Positions 43,031 to 51,818 of a stretch of 57,940 nt of DNA are shown here, in pieces. Both the position numbers and the translations under genes were made by a program. The notes under the pieces were generated by a model. It saw nothing but the letters and a program-made list of their open reading frames with translations, was not told the origin of the DNA and made no database searches. This DNA is from Pontibacter diazotrophicus. Lineage in GTDB: Bacteria; Bacteroidota; Bacteroidia; Cytophagales; Hymenobacteraceae. Position 1 is the stretch's first letter. Every line of letters begins with the position of its first letter. Location: NCBI RefSeq assembly GCF_003367245.1, contig NZ_QRGR01000037.1, positions 1-57,940 on the forward strand, written 5' to 3'.

Positions 43031-43639
43031 ATGATTCAAAACATCGAAAAGAAAATAAAGCTCGCGCTGGCTATCAGCGTGGGCAGCTTTGTCACCAGCC
43101 TTATCATCGTCGGCTTAACCTTTGTCTTTGCCTATAGCCTAGTAAACGAGCAACGCAAAAACATCTACGTGCTCGACCACAACGTGCCGGTGCTGGTGCG
43201 TCAGACGGAGCACGGCACCAATAGGGAGGTAGAATATGAGTCGCACGTGAATATGTTCCACCTGCTTTTCTTTACGCTCCCTCCCGATGATGAGTACATC
43301 AAGAACAATCTGAACAAAGCCATGTACCTGGTGGATGATACAGGCCTGGCACAATACAACAACCTCAGGGAGAAAGGCTACTACAATTCTATCCTGGCCA
43401 GCTCCGCGCTGCTCACTATCCAGACCGACAGTATCACCGTGGATGAGAACGGACACTTTACCTATTACGCCAAACAGCGCATCGAGAGGCCCACCTCTAT
43501 CGCCACAAGAGCACTGATTACAGAGGGGGATCTACAGGATGTTTCCAGAACTGATAATAATCCCCATGGGCTCATCATCAAAAACTGGAAAACAGTGCTT
43601 AACAAAGACCTGAAGTATGTGGAGAAGAAGAATTTTTAA
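43031..43639 (+). CDS. traK: TraK, VirB8-like protein
   Basis: The 202-residue protein has one N-terminal membrane segment (LIIVGLTFVFAYSLV at about 25-39) and the periplasmic nuclear transport factor-like domain with ESHVNMFHLLFFTLPPDDEY, the TraK signature. VirB8 proteins nucleate assembly. It overlaps the next gene by 23 bp. Confidence 0.92.
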   Translation: MIQNIEKKIKLALAISVGSFVTSLIIVGLTFVFAYSLVNEQRKNIYVLDHNVPVLVRQTEHGTNREVEYESHVNMFHLLFFTLPPDDEYIKNNLNKAMYLVDDTGLAQYNNLREKGYYNSILASSALLTIQTDSITVDENGHFTYYAKQRIERPTSIATRALITEGDLQDVSRTDNNPHGLIIKNWKTVLNKDLKYVEKKNF

Positions 43640-43937
43640 CTGGGCTAATGCTCACCAGAAGGCGGTGGTGATAGGCATGTTCTGCTTAATGGTCACCGGT
43701 ATCGTCTGGCTTGTAGCCAGGCCCAGAGAGGAGCAGGGAGGCTTTGATGCTACAACTAAGCTTCTCTACTCCGGCTTCAACAAAGAGTACCAGGCGCGGC
43801 CTGTGACTGCAAATGTAATGGAGATGATGCGTCTCTATGGAGAAGTGCAAGCTATCAATCCCGATAGCCTCACGGCCCGCGACAGCGCTTTTCTAAAGGG
43901 TATAGACCAACAGCTAAACAATATCATCCATGAATAA
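43617..43937 (+). CDS. traL: TraL-like small membrane protein
   Basis: The 106-residue protein has one membrane segment (VVIGMFCLMVTGIVWLVA at about 17-34) and a short periplasmic tail with charged residues. Its position between traK and traM is that of TraL. Sequence similarity is not obvious by eye, so the name rests mostly on order. Confidence 0.7.
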   Translation: MWRRRIFNWANAHQKAVVIGMFCLMVTGIVWLVARPREEQGGFDATTKLLYSGFNKEYQARPVTANVMEMMRLYGEVQAINPDSLTARDSAFLKGIDQQLNNIIHE

Positions 43938-45096
43938 GATAGATTTCAAAAACGGCCGCTATATTTTGCCCCTCATCGTACTGCCGGTACTTTTTATATT
44001 TAATTACCTCTACCTCGACACCTTCGGATCTGGTAATGAAACCTCCTCAGAGCTTATCGAGGCGGCGCCGGTGGAAGCAACAACTTTCAACACAGCGCTT
44101 CCGGACGCTAATTTGAAAACCCGCGAGACAAAAGATAAATTTTCAGCCTCTAGGGAAGAGCACAAAAACAGAATAGACTATTCTGCTATACGTGAGCTGG
44201 AGGGGGAACAGAATGCGAACCAGGTGTATGGTAGTGTGTACTCAGCGAAGGAGCAGGCTCTGCTTGACAGCCTCAATAACCAGATACTGGCTGGCCAGCA
44301 GCCTGCCCCATTCATGGAGCGGGTGAACCAACGGCAGGAGAGCGCACGCTACGCTTCGGCCGCTGCTCCGGCAAGGAGAGCGCCCCGAAAGGCAGAGTCT
44401 GATTATGAAAAGGAAATGCGTCTGTTCCGTGAGCAGATGGCTTACGTGGATAGTCTGTCCAGGGCAGGAGAGGGGGCGGTAGCACCCCAGAAGCCAGCCC
44501 GCGTTTTAAACGCGGCCTTACCCGCAGAGCCGGAACCGGAGGCACTGGCTGTAAGCAAGACGGCAAATGCTAACAGTGCCTACTTCAACACGGTTTCAGG
44601 TGCTCCTGCTGAGCAGTTCATCAAAGCTATTCTGGATGAGGGACTGAAGGTCGGGGAAGGGGGCAGAATTCGCGTTAGGCTACTCGACGACATTTATGTC
44701 GCCGACATGGAAATAGAAAAAGGCAGCTACCTCTACGGCCTTGTCTCAGGCTTCAGCGCGCAAAGAGTAGATATCACCATTACTTCTATCCTGCAGGGGG
44801 AGGAGGTGCTGCCTGTCAGCCTGAGCGTGTATGATAACGACGGATTGAAGGGACTGTATGTGCCGGACTCGCAGTTCCGGGAGTTCACCAAAGAGCTGGC
44901 CAGCCGTGCCACGCAGGGGCAGTCTGTGAACTTTGGCTCTGATGCCTCTTCTTCAGCTGAAATGCTCTACTCCATGGCAGACCGCATGGCTCAGACTGCG
45001 ACACGGGCAGCAGGCAGCGCCATTAAACGCAACAAAGCAAAGCTCAAATACAACACGATTGTCTACCTGATTGATAACAAAGCCAAAAAAAGATAA
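43930..45096 (+). CDS. traM: TraM, VirB10-like conjugation protein
   Basis: The 388-residue protein has an N-terminal membrane segment (YILPLIVLPVLFIFNYLYL), a long low-complexity Ala/Glu/Pro linker and a C-terminal beta domain with GRIRVRLLDDIYVADMEIEK and GSYLYGLVSGF, the TraM pattern (VirB10-like). VirB10-type proteins span both membranes and gate the channel. It overlaps traL by 8 bp. Confidence 0.9.
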   Translation: MNKIDFKNGRYILPLIVLPVLFIFNYLYLDTFGSGNETSSELIEAAPVEATTFNTALPDANLKTRETKDKFSASREEHKNRIDYSAIRELEGEQNANQVYGSVYSAKEQALLDSLNNQILAGQQPAPFMERVNQRQESARYASAAAPARRAPRKAESDYEKEMRLFREQMAYVDSLSRAGEGAVAPQKPARVLNAALPAEPEPEALAVSKTANANSAYFNTVSGAPAEQFIKAILDEGLKVGEGGRIRVRLLDDIYVADMEIEKGSYLYGLVSGFSAQRVDITITSILQGEEVLPVSLSVYDNDGLKGLYVPDSQFREFTKELASRATQGQSVNFGSDASSSAEMLYSMADRMAQTATRAAGSAIKRNKAKLKYNTIVYLIDNKAKKR

Positions 45097-45097
45097 A

Positions 45098-45892
45098 ATG
45101 AAGAAGCTCACTTTCATGCTCTCTCTCCTGCTGCTTTCTGTGCTCGCCTTCGGGCAGAAGAAGGATCCGCAAACCATCTACATACACCAGGACATCTCCA
45201 CTCATTTTGTCAGCCCGGAGCCTATCCAGTATGTTGACATCTCTACTGACGATGTAGCCGGTGATATACCGGTAGCCAATATATTGCGGGTAAAGCCCAA
45301 GAACGGAAAACCAGCACTGGGCGTGGTGACTATTGTAGGCGAGCGGTTCATGGTCCAGTACAAGCTAAGCTATGCCCAAACCTCAGGCGGGGCGCAGTCA
45401 GAGGTAAGAATAGACCCCGCGCAGGTAGATGAATTCATCAACCCGGCCGTGGCCATGAGCACCGAGGAGATGCAGCGCTTTGCACTGGCGGCCGTGCAGG
45501 GAAAGCCGAAGGTATTGCACGTATCGAACCGCAAGCAGAAGGTTGAAATCCGTCTCAATAACATCTACACCGTGGGCGACTACTTCTTTATGGATGTGTC
45601 GATGAAGAACCGCACCAACATTGCCTACGACATTGACCAGATCCGCTTCCTGATTGAGGATAAGAAAGTAGTGAAGGCCACTAACTTCCAGCAGCTGGAG
45701 GTAGAACCAGTGTTCACGCTCTACGACACGGACCACTTCAAGCGCAAATACCGCAACGTGTTTGTGTTCCGCAAATTCACCTTCCCTGATGAGAAGGTGC
45801 TCAACATGGAAGTGGCAGAAGAGCAGGTGTCAGGACGTACTATATCGCTTAAAGTCAATTATAGGGACGTGCTGAACGCAGATACGCTATAG
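45098..45892 (+). CDS. traN: TraN, VirB9-like protein (DUF4138)
   Basis: The 264-residue protein has a signal peptide (MKKLTFMLSLLLLSVLAFGQ) and beta-rich repeats including ISTHFVSPEPIQYVDIST and NNIYTVGDYFFMDVSMKNRT, typical of DUF4138/TraN (VirB9-like). It forms part of the outer-membrane core complex. The ATG at 45098 is preferred to an upstream one within traM. Confidence 0.92.
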   Translation: MKKLTFMLSLLLLSVLAFGQKKDPQTIYIHQDISTHFVSPEPIQYVDISTDDVAGDIPVANILRVKPKNGKPALGVVTIVGERFMVQYKLSYAQTSGGAQSEVRIDPAQVDEFINPAVAMSTEEMQRFALAAVQGKPKVLHVSNRKQKVEIRLNNIYTVGDYFFMDVSMKNRTNIAYDIDQIRFLIEDKKVVKATNFQQLEVEPVFTLYDTDHFKRKYRNVFVFRKFTFPDEKVLNMEVAEEQVSGRTISLKVNYRDVLNADTL

Positions 45893-45921
45893 GTTCATTA
45901 GCATCATGGTGTTAATGAACC
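45892..45921. promoter_or_regulatory. GGTTCATTA dyad between traN and the coupling gene
   Basis: GGTTCATTA and TAATGAACC are perfect 9-bp arms around GCATCATGGTGT. The same motif family recurs at 51664-51722, 55036-55049 and 55239-55252. Confidence 0.7.
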
Positions 45922-45959
45922 TCATTACTTTCATTTCCCTTTTGTAAGTCTTTACTGCT

Positions 45960-47927
45960 ATGGAAGAATCAAGCGAGATTAAAAAGCTATACTCGTTTCT
46001 GCAGGGCTTTGTCTACCTTACCCTGATAGTGGAGTTTGCCGTGCTCCTGTATGCGGATGCGGCTTTTCTGGCCAGCGTGAAGCCGGTAGTGGATAGGCTC
46101 TCACGTCTCCCCATCTACGAGAACATCTATTTCTCCAAGGCTTTCACTTTCGGGATGATCATGATAGTGGCCCTGGGCACCAAGGCGCAGAAGAACCTAA
46201 ATTTCGACCCGATAAAGCATGTCTTCCTGCCGCTTTTTATGGGAGTGGTGTTATTCCTAGGTTCGGGATTCTTCTATTTCTACGTGAGTGAGACGATGCT
46301 TCTTTACGGCATCACGCTTTTTGAAGTACTCTATATTGTCTTTTCCCTAATGGGTGCTATCATGATAAACGTGGCGCTCAACAATATATCAAAGTCTATC
46401 CAGAGCGGTTTGATGAAGGACAGGTTTAACGTGGAGAATGAGTCTTTCGAGCAGTCGCGGGAACTGATGGACACGCTTTACTCGGTAAACATCCCCATGC
46501 TCTACTATCACAAGCGGAAAATTAATAAGGGCTGGCTCAACATCGTCAATCCCTTCCGGGCTACGCTCCTGATAGGCACACCCGGCTCCGGAAAGTCTTT
46601 CTCAATAGTGAACCCGTTTATCAAGCAAATGCTGGCCAAGGGCTTCTCTATGGCACTGTATGATTTTAAGTTTCCCGATTTAGGGAAACTCGCTTACTAT
46701 CACTACCTGGTGAACAAGAAGAAAGGCCCCCTCAAAAACCACAAATTTCATGTTATCAACTTCAACAGCGTGGAGCATAGCCGCAGGTTCAACCCGCTCA
46801 AGCCCGAGTACCTGCCTACGCTGGCCGATGCGATTGAGACCGCCGAGGCGCTCCTGCAGTCGCTCAACAAAAACGATAAGGAGTCAGGGGCTGCGCAGTT
46901 CTTCACCCAGTCGGCCGTAAACTTTCTGGCCAGCTGTATCTTTTTCATGAGCCGGTACCAGGGAGGGAGGTTCTCGACCTTTCCGCATGTGCTGTCCCTG
47001 CTCAACCTGAGCTATGATGAAATCTTTGACCTGCTTTTCTCTGAACCACAACTGGGGAGCCTGCTCTCTCCCTTCCGCACGGCTTATATGAACAAAGCGT
47101 TCGACCAGCTGGAAGGGCAGATAGGCACGCTTAAAATCAACATCGGCCGTCTGGCCACAAAGGAAACCTTCTGGGTGCTCTCCGGCGATGACTTTGATTT
47201 GAAGATCACCAACCCAGAGGCTCCGTCTGTGCTTGTGATTGCCAACGATCCCTCCACGCAGAGCATCAACAGCGCCTGCAATGCCCTTATCCTGAATCGC
47301 ATGACCAAGCTCATTAACTCAAAAGGAAACCTGCCCTGTGGTCTGATAGTGGATGAGTCCCCGACGCTTTACGTGCACAAGGTAGAGAACCTGATAGCCA
47401 CAGCGAGAAGCAACAAAATAGCCGTGCTGCTGGGCCTGCAGGAACTACCGCAGCTTCGCCAGCAGTACGGCAGGGAAACAGCCGATACTATCTGCGCGGT
47501 GGCTGCCAACGTACTCTCAGGCTCTGTCAGGAACAAAGAAACGCTGGACTGGCTGGAGAAGATATTCGGAAAGGTAAGGCAGCAGAAGCAGGGGGTGAGC
47601 ATCGACCGGAACAGAACCTCCGTGAGCATGAATGAGGAGATGGGCCCGCTCATACCCGCCTCCAAAATAGCTAACCTGAGGGCTGGGGAAATGGTGGGGC
47701 AGGTTGCCTTTGACAACGCGGTATATGATGGAAGGCACGTAAGCAGCACGTACAACTGCAAAGTCAATCTTAACCTTAAGGAGGTTACAAAAGAGGAGGC
47801 TCAGTATGTTGATATGCCAATATTTTATAAATTTGGTTCTAGTGCCGCCCGTATAACCAAACTTGAAGCAAACTTCATTAAGATTAACAAGGACATTGAA
47901 TCACTTATAGCCGCGTTTCAAGTATGA
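45960..47927 (+). CDS. Type IV coupling ATPase (VirD4/TraD-like)
   Basis: The 655-residue protein has three or four N-terminal membrane segments (about 15-35, 55-75, 90-112, 115-135), a Walker A GTPGSGKS at 206-213 and Walker B GLIVDESPTLY near 458-468. It is the TraG/VirD4-type coupling protein that hands the relaxase-DNA complex to the channel (often called MobC or TraG in Bacteroides elements). It overlaps the XRE gene by 4 bp. Confidence 0.93.
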   Translation: MEESSEIKKLYSFLQGFVYLTLIVEFAVLLYADAAFLASVKPVVDRLSRLPIYENIYFSKAFTFGMIMIVALGTKAQKNLNFDPIKHVFLPLFMGVVLFLGSGFFYFYVSETMLLYGITLFEVLYIVFSLMGAIMINVALNNISKSIQSGLMKDRFNVENESFEQSRELMDTLYSVNIPMLYYHKRKINKGWLNIVNPFRATLLIGTPGSGKSFSIVNPFIKQMLAKGFSMALYDFKFPDLGKLAYYHYLVNKKKGPLKNHKFHVINFNSVEHSRRFNPLKPEYLPTLADAIETAEALLQSLNKNDKESGAAQFFTQSAVNFLASCIFFMSRYQGGRFSTFPHVLSLLNLSYDEIFDLLFSEPQLGSLLSPFRTAYMNKAFDQLEGQIGTLKINIGRLATKETFWVLSGDDFDLKITNPEAPSVLVIANDPSTQSINSACNALILNRMTKLINSKGNLPCGLIVDESPTLYVHKVENLIATARSNKIAVLLGLQELPQLRQQYGRETADTICAVAANVLSGSVRNKETLDWLEKIFGKVRQQKQGVSIDRNRTSVSMNEEMGPLIPASKIANLRAGEMVGQVAFDNAVYDGRHVSSTYNCKVNLNLKEVTKEEAQYVDMPIFYKFGSSAARITKLEANFIKINKDIESLIAAFQV

Positions 47928-48280
47928 ATATTACACTATCAGACATAGGGGGAAAGCTTAATACATTCCGCAAAACACTGGGCCTTTCACAGAAGGAGGT
48001 ATCTGTGGCCATGGGTGTCCACCAGACACAAATCTCCAAGCTGGAGAAAGGAGAGGGCAGCAGCATTGAGCTGCTGCTGCAGATATTAAACTACTACAGC
48101 AGCAACTATCAGGTCAAGTACATTCTGGCAGATACATTTGAAATTGTCATGGGCGCAGCCGGGGAATCTCTCACAAGCCCTTACAACAGCATTGCCGTGG
48201 AGCGGCTCTCCCTGCTGGGGGAGGAAGTAAACGCCCAGCTGGTGGAAGTAAAAAAGCTACTCAGCAGCTCTCCTTCTTAG
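47924..48280 (+). CDS. XRE-family helix-turn-helix regulator
   Basis: The 118-residue protein contains a textbook helix-turn-helix (GLSQKEVSVAMGVHQTQISK at about 20-39) and a C-terminal dimerisation part. The ATGA overlap with the coupling gene shows translational coupling at the end of the operon. It may repress the transfer genes; the AGGTTAATTAACCT-type palindromes are candidate targets, but this is inference. Confidence 0.85.
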   Translation: MNITLSDIGGKLNTFRKTLGLSQKEVSVAMGVHQTQISKLEKGEGSSIELLLQILNYYSSNYQVKYILADTFEIVMGAAGESLTSPYNSIAVERLSLLGEEVNAQLVEVKKLLSSSPS

Positions 48281-48330
48281 GTTACTGCTTCTTTATATTA
48301 TGAAACAATTTATACGCTTAAAGTATAAGT

Positions 48331-48966
48331 ATGAACTTTGACATCAAGGATCTCCCGTATGCGCAGTTTGAGAAGTTAGGTTTGAACAGGAAAGATGTCC
48401 TGAACATGAACGAGGACCTTGCTGCTCTGCTGTCAGGTAACCGCACCAGCCTTCGGACCTTCTCTGTGGAGCTGACCGGCGGGCAACGGTTTGAGACGGA
48501 TGCCAAGCTCTCGCTCTTCCGCAACCCCGATAACTCGCTTTCGATTAACGTGCACCCTATCCGTGCCCAAATAAATAACGACATCGGCGCCACGGCCGAG
48601 GAACTGGAAAGGCTAAAGGCGGGAGGCCTGCTGGTCCGGGAGCATGTTGCCCTGAATGGGGAAAGGGAGCCGCATTACTTCCAGCTCGACCGGGAAACCA
48701 ATGAGATACTTAAAGCCAGGGTGCGCGACTTCATCGTGCCCAGCGCCATAAAGGACGCTGTGCTTAGTTCAGATCAGAAAGAGCAGCTCCGCCAGGGCAA
48801 TATAATAGAACTCAGATCAAAGGGAGGAGATGAAATTATACGTGCCCGGGTGGACTTAAACGAGCCCCGAGGATTCACCACAAAGCCTGAGGTGCTCGGG
48901 CAATCGGAAAGCAGGGGAGTGGGAGGCAATGCTGGAGAGATAAAGCCCTCCGGACCGAAGCGCTAA
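48331..48966 (+). CDS. DUF4099/DUF3945-type plasmid protein
   Basis: The 211-residue protein begins DIKDLPYAQFEKLGLNRKDV, characteristic of DUF4099, and continues with DUF3945-like blocks (FSVELTGGQRFETDAKLSLF, PHYFQLDRETNEIL). These domains are found in plasmid and conjugative-element proteins of Bacteroidota; function is unknown. It precedes the Toprim gene by 13 bp. Confidence 0.82.
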   Translation: MNFDIKDLPYAQFEKLGLNRKDVLNMNEDLAALLSGNRTSLRTFSVELTGGQRFETDAKLSLFRNPDNSLSINVHPIRAQINNDIGATAEELERLKAGGLLVREHVALNGEREPHYFQLDRETNEILKARVRDFIVPSAIKDAVLSSDQKEQLRQGNIIELRSKGGDEIIRARVDLNEPRGFTTKPEVLGQSESRGVGGNAGEIKPSGPKR

Positions 48967-48979
48967 AGAGATGTAGGTT

Positions 48980-50077
48980 ATGATGAGTTTCAAGGAATAC
49001 CGGGAAAGAGTCGCCATCACACAGGCAGCTGAGTCACTGGGCTACGTGGTGGACCTGAGCAAGGGGCGCAGAAGCCTGGAGTACAAGCATCCGGATGGGG
49101 ATACGGTTGTCATCAATAACCCGCGTGAGCCGGGCAGGCAGATGTATTTTAACCGGGACGGCAGCACCGACCGGGGATCTGTTATTGACTTCGTGGCCAG
49201 CAGGCTCCACCGGTTCAAAGAGACTTTCCCCTCGCAGACAGAAGGCGTCAATAAAGTGCTTTCCCGGCTAGCCAGTGAGCCGCAGACCTTCAAGCCTGCC
49301 TTTACCCCTCCGCCGCCTAAAGCCTTCGATGCGAGCCGCTATGAACTTCAGCCGCTGTCAGTGAGTAGGCTCCACTACCTCACCCGGGAGCGCGGCCTTG
49401 AAAGGGAGACAGTAGAGAAGTTCCTCCCCTTCATTGGCCTGGTAAAAGACACAGCCAAAGACCCGGATAAGGCATATGCCAACATTGCCTTTCCACTCAC
49501 AAAGCCGGGCTCTGATGCTGTTGTCGGGCATGACCTTCGCAACTATGGCTTCAAGGCCGTGGCCACCGGCTCAGACAGGCAAAGCGGCATGTGGATAGCG
49601 GACTTCGCCGGCAGCCCGGCGCGCACCCAGAACGTGTTCTTCGCAGAAAACCCCATTGATGCCATGAGCTTTTACCAGCTTAGGCGCAGGGAAATGGATA
49701 TGGAGACCGCGGTTTTCATATCCTTTGGCGGTGGCATTGCCCGGAACCAGATTCGCCTGGCACTCGAGCACTGGCCACAGGCAGCAAAGAGAACCCTGTT
49801 TGACAATGATTACCAGGGCAGGGTATATGATATCGTGCTGGCCACGGCCATCGCCGGAAAAGAGTCCTCTTTCCGGAAGGAATCCGACAGCCTGCACTTT
49901 ACGGTAAGCGATAAAAAATTTGAAATACCTGTATCAACGCTCAGCCTGCGTGCTTTTGAACGGGAGTCGGGTATCCGCTCCGGCCTGCACGTGCACAAGG
50001 CCAGTGGCGCAAAAGACTTTAATGATCTGATTCACCCTTCTGCCGCGCAAAAAAAAAGACTAGCGGTGAAAATATAA
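48980..50077 (+). CDS. Toprim-domain primase-like protein (DUF3991-type)
   Basis: The 365-residue protein has an N-terminal zinc-finger-less primase-type segment (FNRDGSTDRGSVIDFVASRL near 54-73) and a Toprim fold with the glutamate in FFAENPIDAMSFYQL and a DNDYQG acidic pair near 275. Such plasmid proteins are thought to prime DNA synthesis after transfer. It forms an operon with the DUF4099-type gene. Confidence 0.82.
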   Translation: MMSFKEYRERVAITQAAESLGYVVDLSKGRRSLEYKHPDGDTVVINNPREPGRQMYFNRDGSTDRGSVIDFVASRLHRFKETFPSQTEGVNKVLSRLASEPQTFKPAFTPPPPKAFDASRYELQPLSVSRLHYLTRERGLERETVEKFLPFIGLVKDTAKDPDKAYANIAFPLTKPGSDAVVGHDLRNYGFKAVATGSDRQSGMWIADFAGSPARTQNVFFAENPIDAMSFYQLRRREMDMETAVFISFGGGIARNQIRLALEHWPQAAKRTLFDNDYQGRVYDIVLATAIAGKESSFRKESDSLHFTVSDKKFEIPVSTLSLRAFERESGIRSGLHVHKASGAKDFNDLIHPSAAQKKRLAVKI

Positions 50078-50104
50078 TTTAATCCAACTCCAAAAAACAA
50101 GCTT

Positions 50105-50548
50105 ATGAAAACACTGTCAAAATTAACTGCACTCCTGTTTTTTATTTTATTGCTGGCTGGTTGCGACGATTCCGGGGGCGATGACCCTACGCCTGATGCT
50201 GCTACCTTTCGGGTGGATATTCAGCAAACAGGGGAGCACGAGAAGTTTATTAAGGTTATCTCAATCAGTGGCGGGAAATTTTACAAAACCAGCACCCAGG
50301 AGGAAATGCCAACCCTGCTCCTAGACGAAGACCTTACTGGAACAACTTACTCCTATGAGGCAGAGGGCGTAAGAGAACTCCGTTTCATGGCCACTATTGG
50401 CTTTAACCCAACGGAAGATGTCCCAGCGGAAATGGGGCTGAAGATAACTGTCTACCGGAACGATAAGCTCCTGGATGAGACAACCTACACTTTCACAGAA
50501 GACTCCGACACCGTGCAAAAAGAACTTACCTACAAGGCCAATCAATAG
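50105..50548 (+). CDS. Hypothetical lipoprotein
   Basis: The 147-residue product has a lipoprotein signal (LLFFILLLAGC, C20) followed by acidic spacer DDSGGDDPTPD. The mature domain is beta-rich and probably immunoglobulin-like. No family is recognised. It lies close to the primase gene and may be part of the same unit. Confidence 0.7.
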   Translation: MKTLSKLTALLFFILLLAGCDDSGGDDPTPDAATFRVDIQQTGEHEKFIKVISISGGKFYKTSTQEEMPTLLLDEDLTGTTYSYEAEGVRELRFMATIGFNPTEDVPAEMGLKITVYRNDKLLDETTYTFTEDSDTVQKELTYKANQ

Positions 50549-50555
50549 CTGTAAC

Positions 50556-50885
50556 ATGATAGAAGTCTACCACCGGGTTAACTACGAACCTAACATTGTG
50601 CTTGAAGCCGATGTCCAGATAAACCAAGAGGATTACGAAGCCGTGGCCGAAATAGACTCTGACGCAGTCGGTGATGCATGGAACCTGACACAGAACGGGT
50701 ACAGCAGTTGGGTAAAGGGAAGGCATGTGAAAGCGCTGCTACCTGGTGACTCTCGCAGATCCTCCAGCATTGGGGATGTTTTCTCTGTTAACGGCCAGCT
50801 TCAGGTAATTCTTTTTGAGGGCTACGCACCGATAGAGTGGGGTGCTAAGGTAGATTTTAGACCTTCCTTCATGGCCAACCAATAG
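50556..50885 (+). CDS. Hypothetical protein (109 aa)
   Basis: From the ATG at 50556 the protein begins MIEVYHRVNYEPNIVL and contains GYSSWVKGRHVKALLP and a closing VDFRPSFMANQ. An earlier in-frame start lies inside the lipoprotein gene and is rejected. No family is recognised. The 7-bp gap from the lipoprotein indicates an operon. Confidence 0.62.
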   Translation: MIEVYHRVNYEPNIVLEADVQINQEDYEAVAEIDSDAVGDAWNLTQNGYSSWVKGRHVKALLPGDSRRSSSIGDVFSVNGQLQVILFEGYAPIEWGAKVDFRPSFMANQ

Positions 50886-51104
50886 CAACCCTGGTCAAGC
50901 TTTCTCCTTCAGATGTTACAAACCTCCTTCAGAATGCAGAATTTTTCACTTATAAAATAAAATTTAAGCTGATTTTATATGTAATCTGGCTGAAAAAGAA
51001 TAGGATAGCTATGTTACAACATCGGTATTTTTTGCATTGTGTTACGGTGAATATAATCAGATATTCATACTGCAGGTGATTTGCAAAACTAACGGCAGTG
51101 TGTG

Positions 51105-51413
51105 ATGGCAGAAAACGAAGGAGGAGAAACAAAAGAAGAGTCCACAGCACCAAGCGGGGAGCGCCCTTTTATTCCGTTCCCGCGGGGGTGTGCGCTCAAC
51201 CGACCTTTTGACACAGTCCCATTGCTCGATGTGTTAATGGAGAACGACGGCCCTATGGGCATGGCGCAGTCGCTGGATCATGCTTATGCAACACTGGCGG
51301 AGTACCTGGCTAATGACCCTAACACATCCGGCCAACAATATGGCCACATTCTTTATGACCTTCGCAGGCTAAGGAATGCGTTGCTGCAGGGAGGTGGCTG
51401 GCACCAGCTGTAG
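51105..51413 (+). CDS. Hypothetical plasmid protein, paralogue of the product of 56794-57117
   Basis: The 102-residue protein shares with the later gene the pattern FDTVPLLDVLMENDGPMGMA, then SLD..Y..LAEYL, and LRRLRNALLQGG (partner: FDMAPLLQVLTQEDSPLEMA, SLDEVYTLLAEYL, LRKMRDALLEGS). A GTG at 51102 is an alternative start. Function unknown. Confidence 0.72.
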   Translation: MAENEGGETKEESTAPSGERPFIPFPRGCALNRPFDTVPLLDVLMENDGPMGMAQSLDHAYATLAEYLANDPNTSGQQYGHILYDLRRLRNALLQGGGWHQL

Positions 51414-51414
51414 G

Positions 51415-51496
51415 CCCTCCCCGGCAAGCTTTGCACCCACCGTCCAGCACTCCGCCAAATTATGCTAATTTGTCAGAGAGCTTCCCGTGCGCTGGC
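51415..51496 (+). repeat. Dispersed repeat, copy 3
   Basis: Shares ordered blocks with 22181-22258 and 20799-20840. It begins directly after the stop of the preceding gene. Confidence 0.85.
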
Positions 51497-51818
51497 CACA
51501 GTTCAGCCAGCCTTATCATTGCGCTGCTCTCCATTCTTCAGCTGTCAGAACAGTGGCTTTCCCTCCCCTCGCAAAGCAAGCGCCACCGCCTCTCTAGTAG
51601 ACTGGCTATCAGTCTAACTAAAGCTTACCAATAACATAATTTTACAAAAGGGAAATGAAAGTAATATGGTTCATTAACCTCATTAAGATAATGTAATTAA
51701 TGGACTTCATGATGTTAATGAGCAATACTACAAGCCCATAAATATTGCTAATTATTTTAGCTTAATATATAGATTTTGCTAATATTATTCGTATTTATGC
51801 CATATAACCGAACAACAC
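51497..51818. promoter_or_regulatory. Intergenic region upstream of umuC
   Basis: No gene. It contains TTTACAAAAGGGAAATGAAA at 51641-51660, GGTTCATTAACCT near 51668-51680, and an 8-bp dyad CTCATTAA/TTAATGAG at 51679/51715. The AT-rich 60 bp before the ATG probably hold the umuC promoter. Confidence 0.5.
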
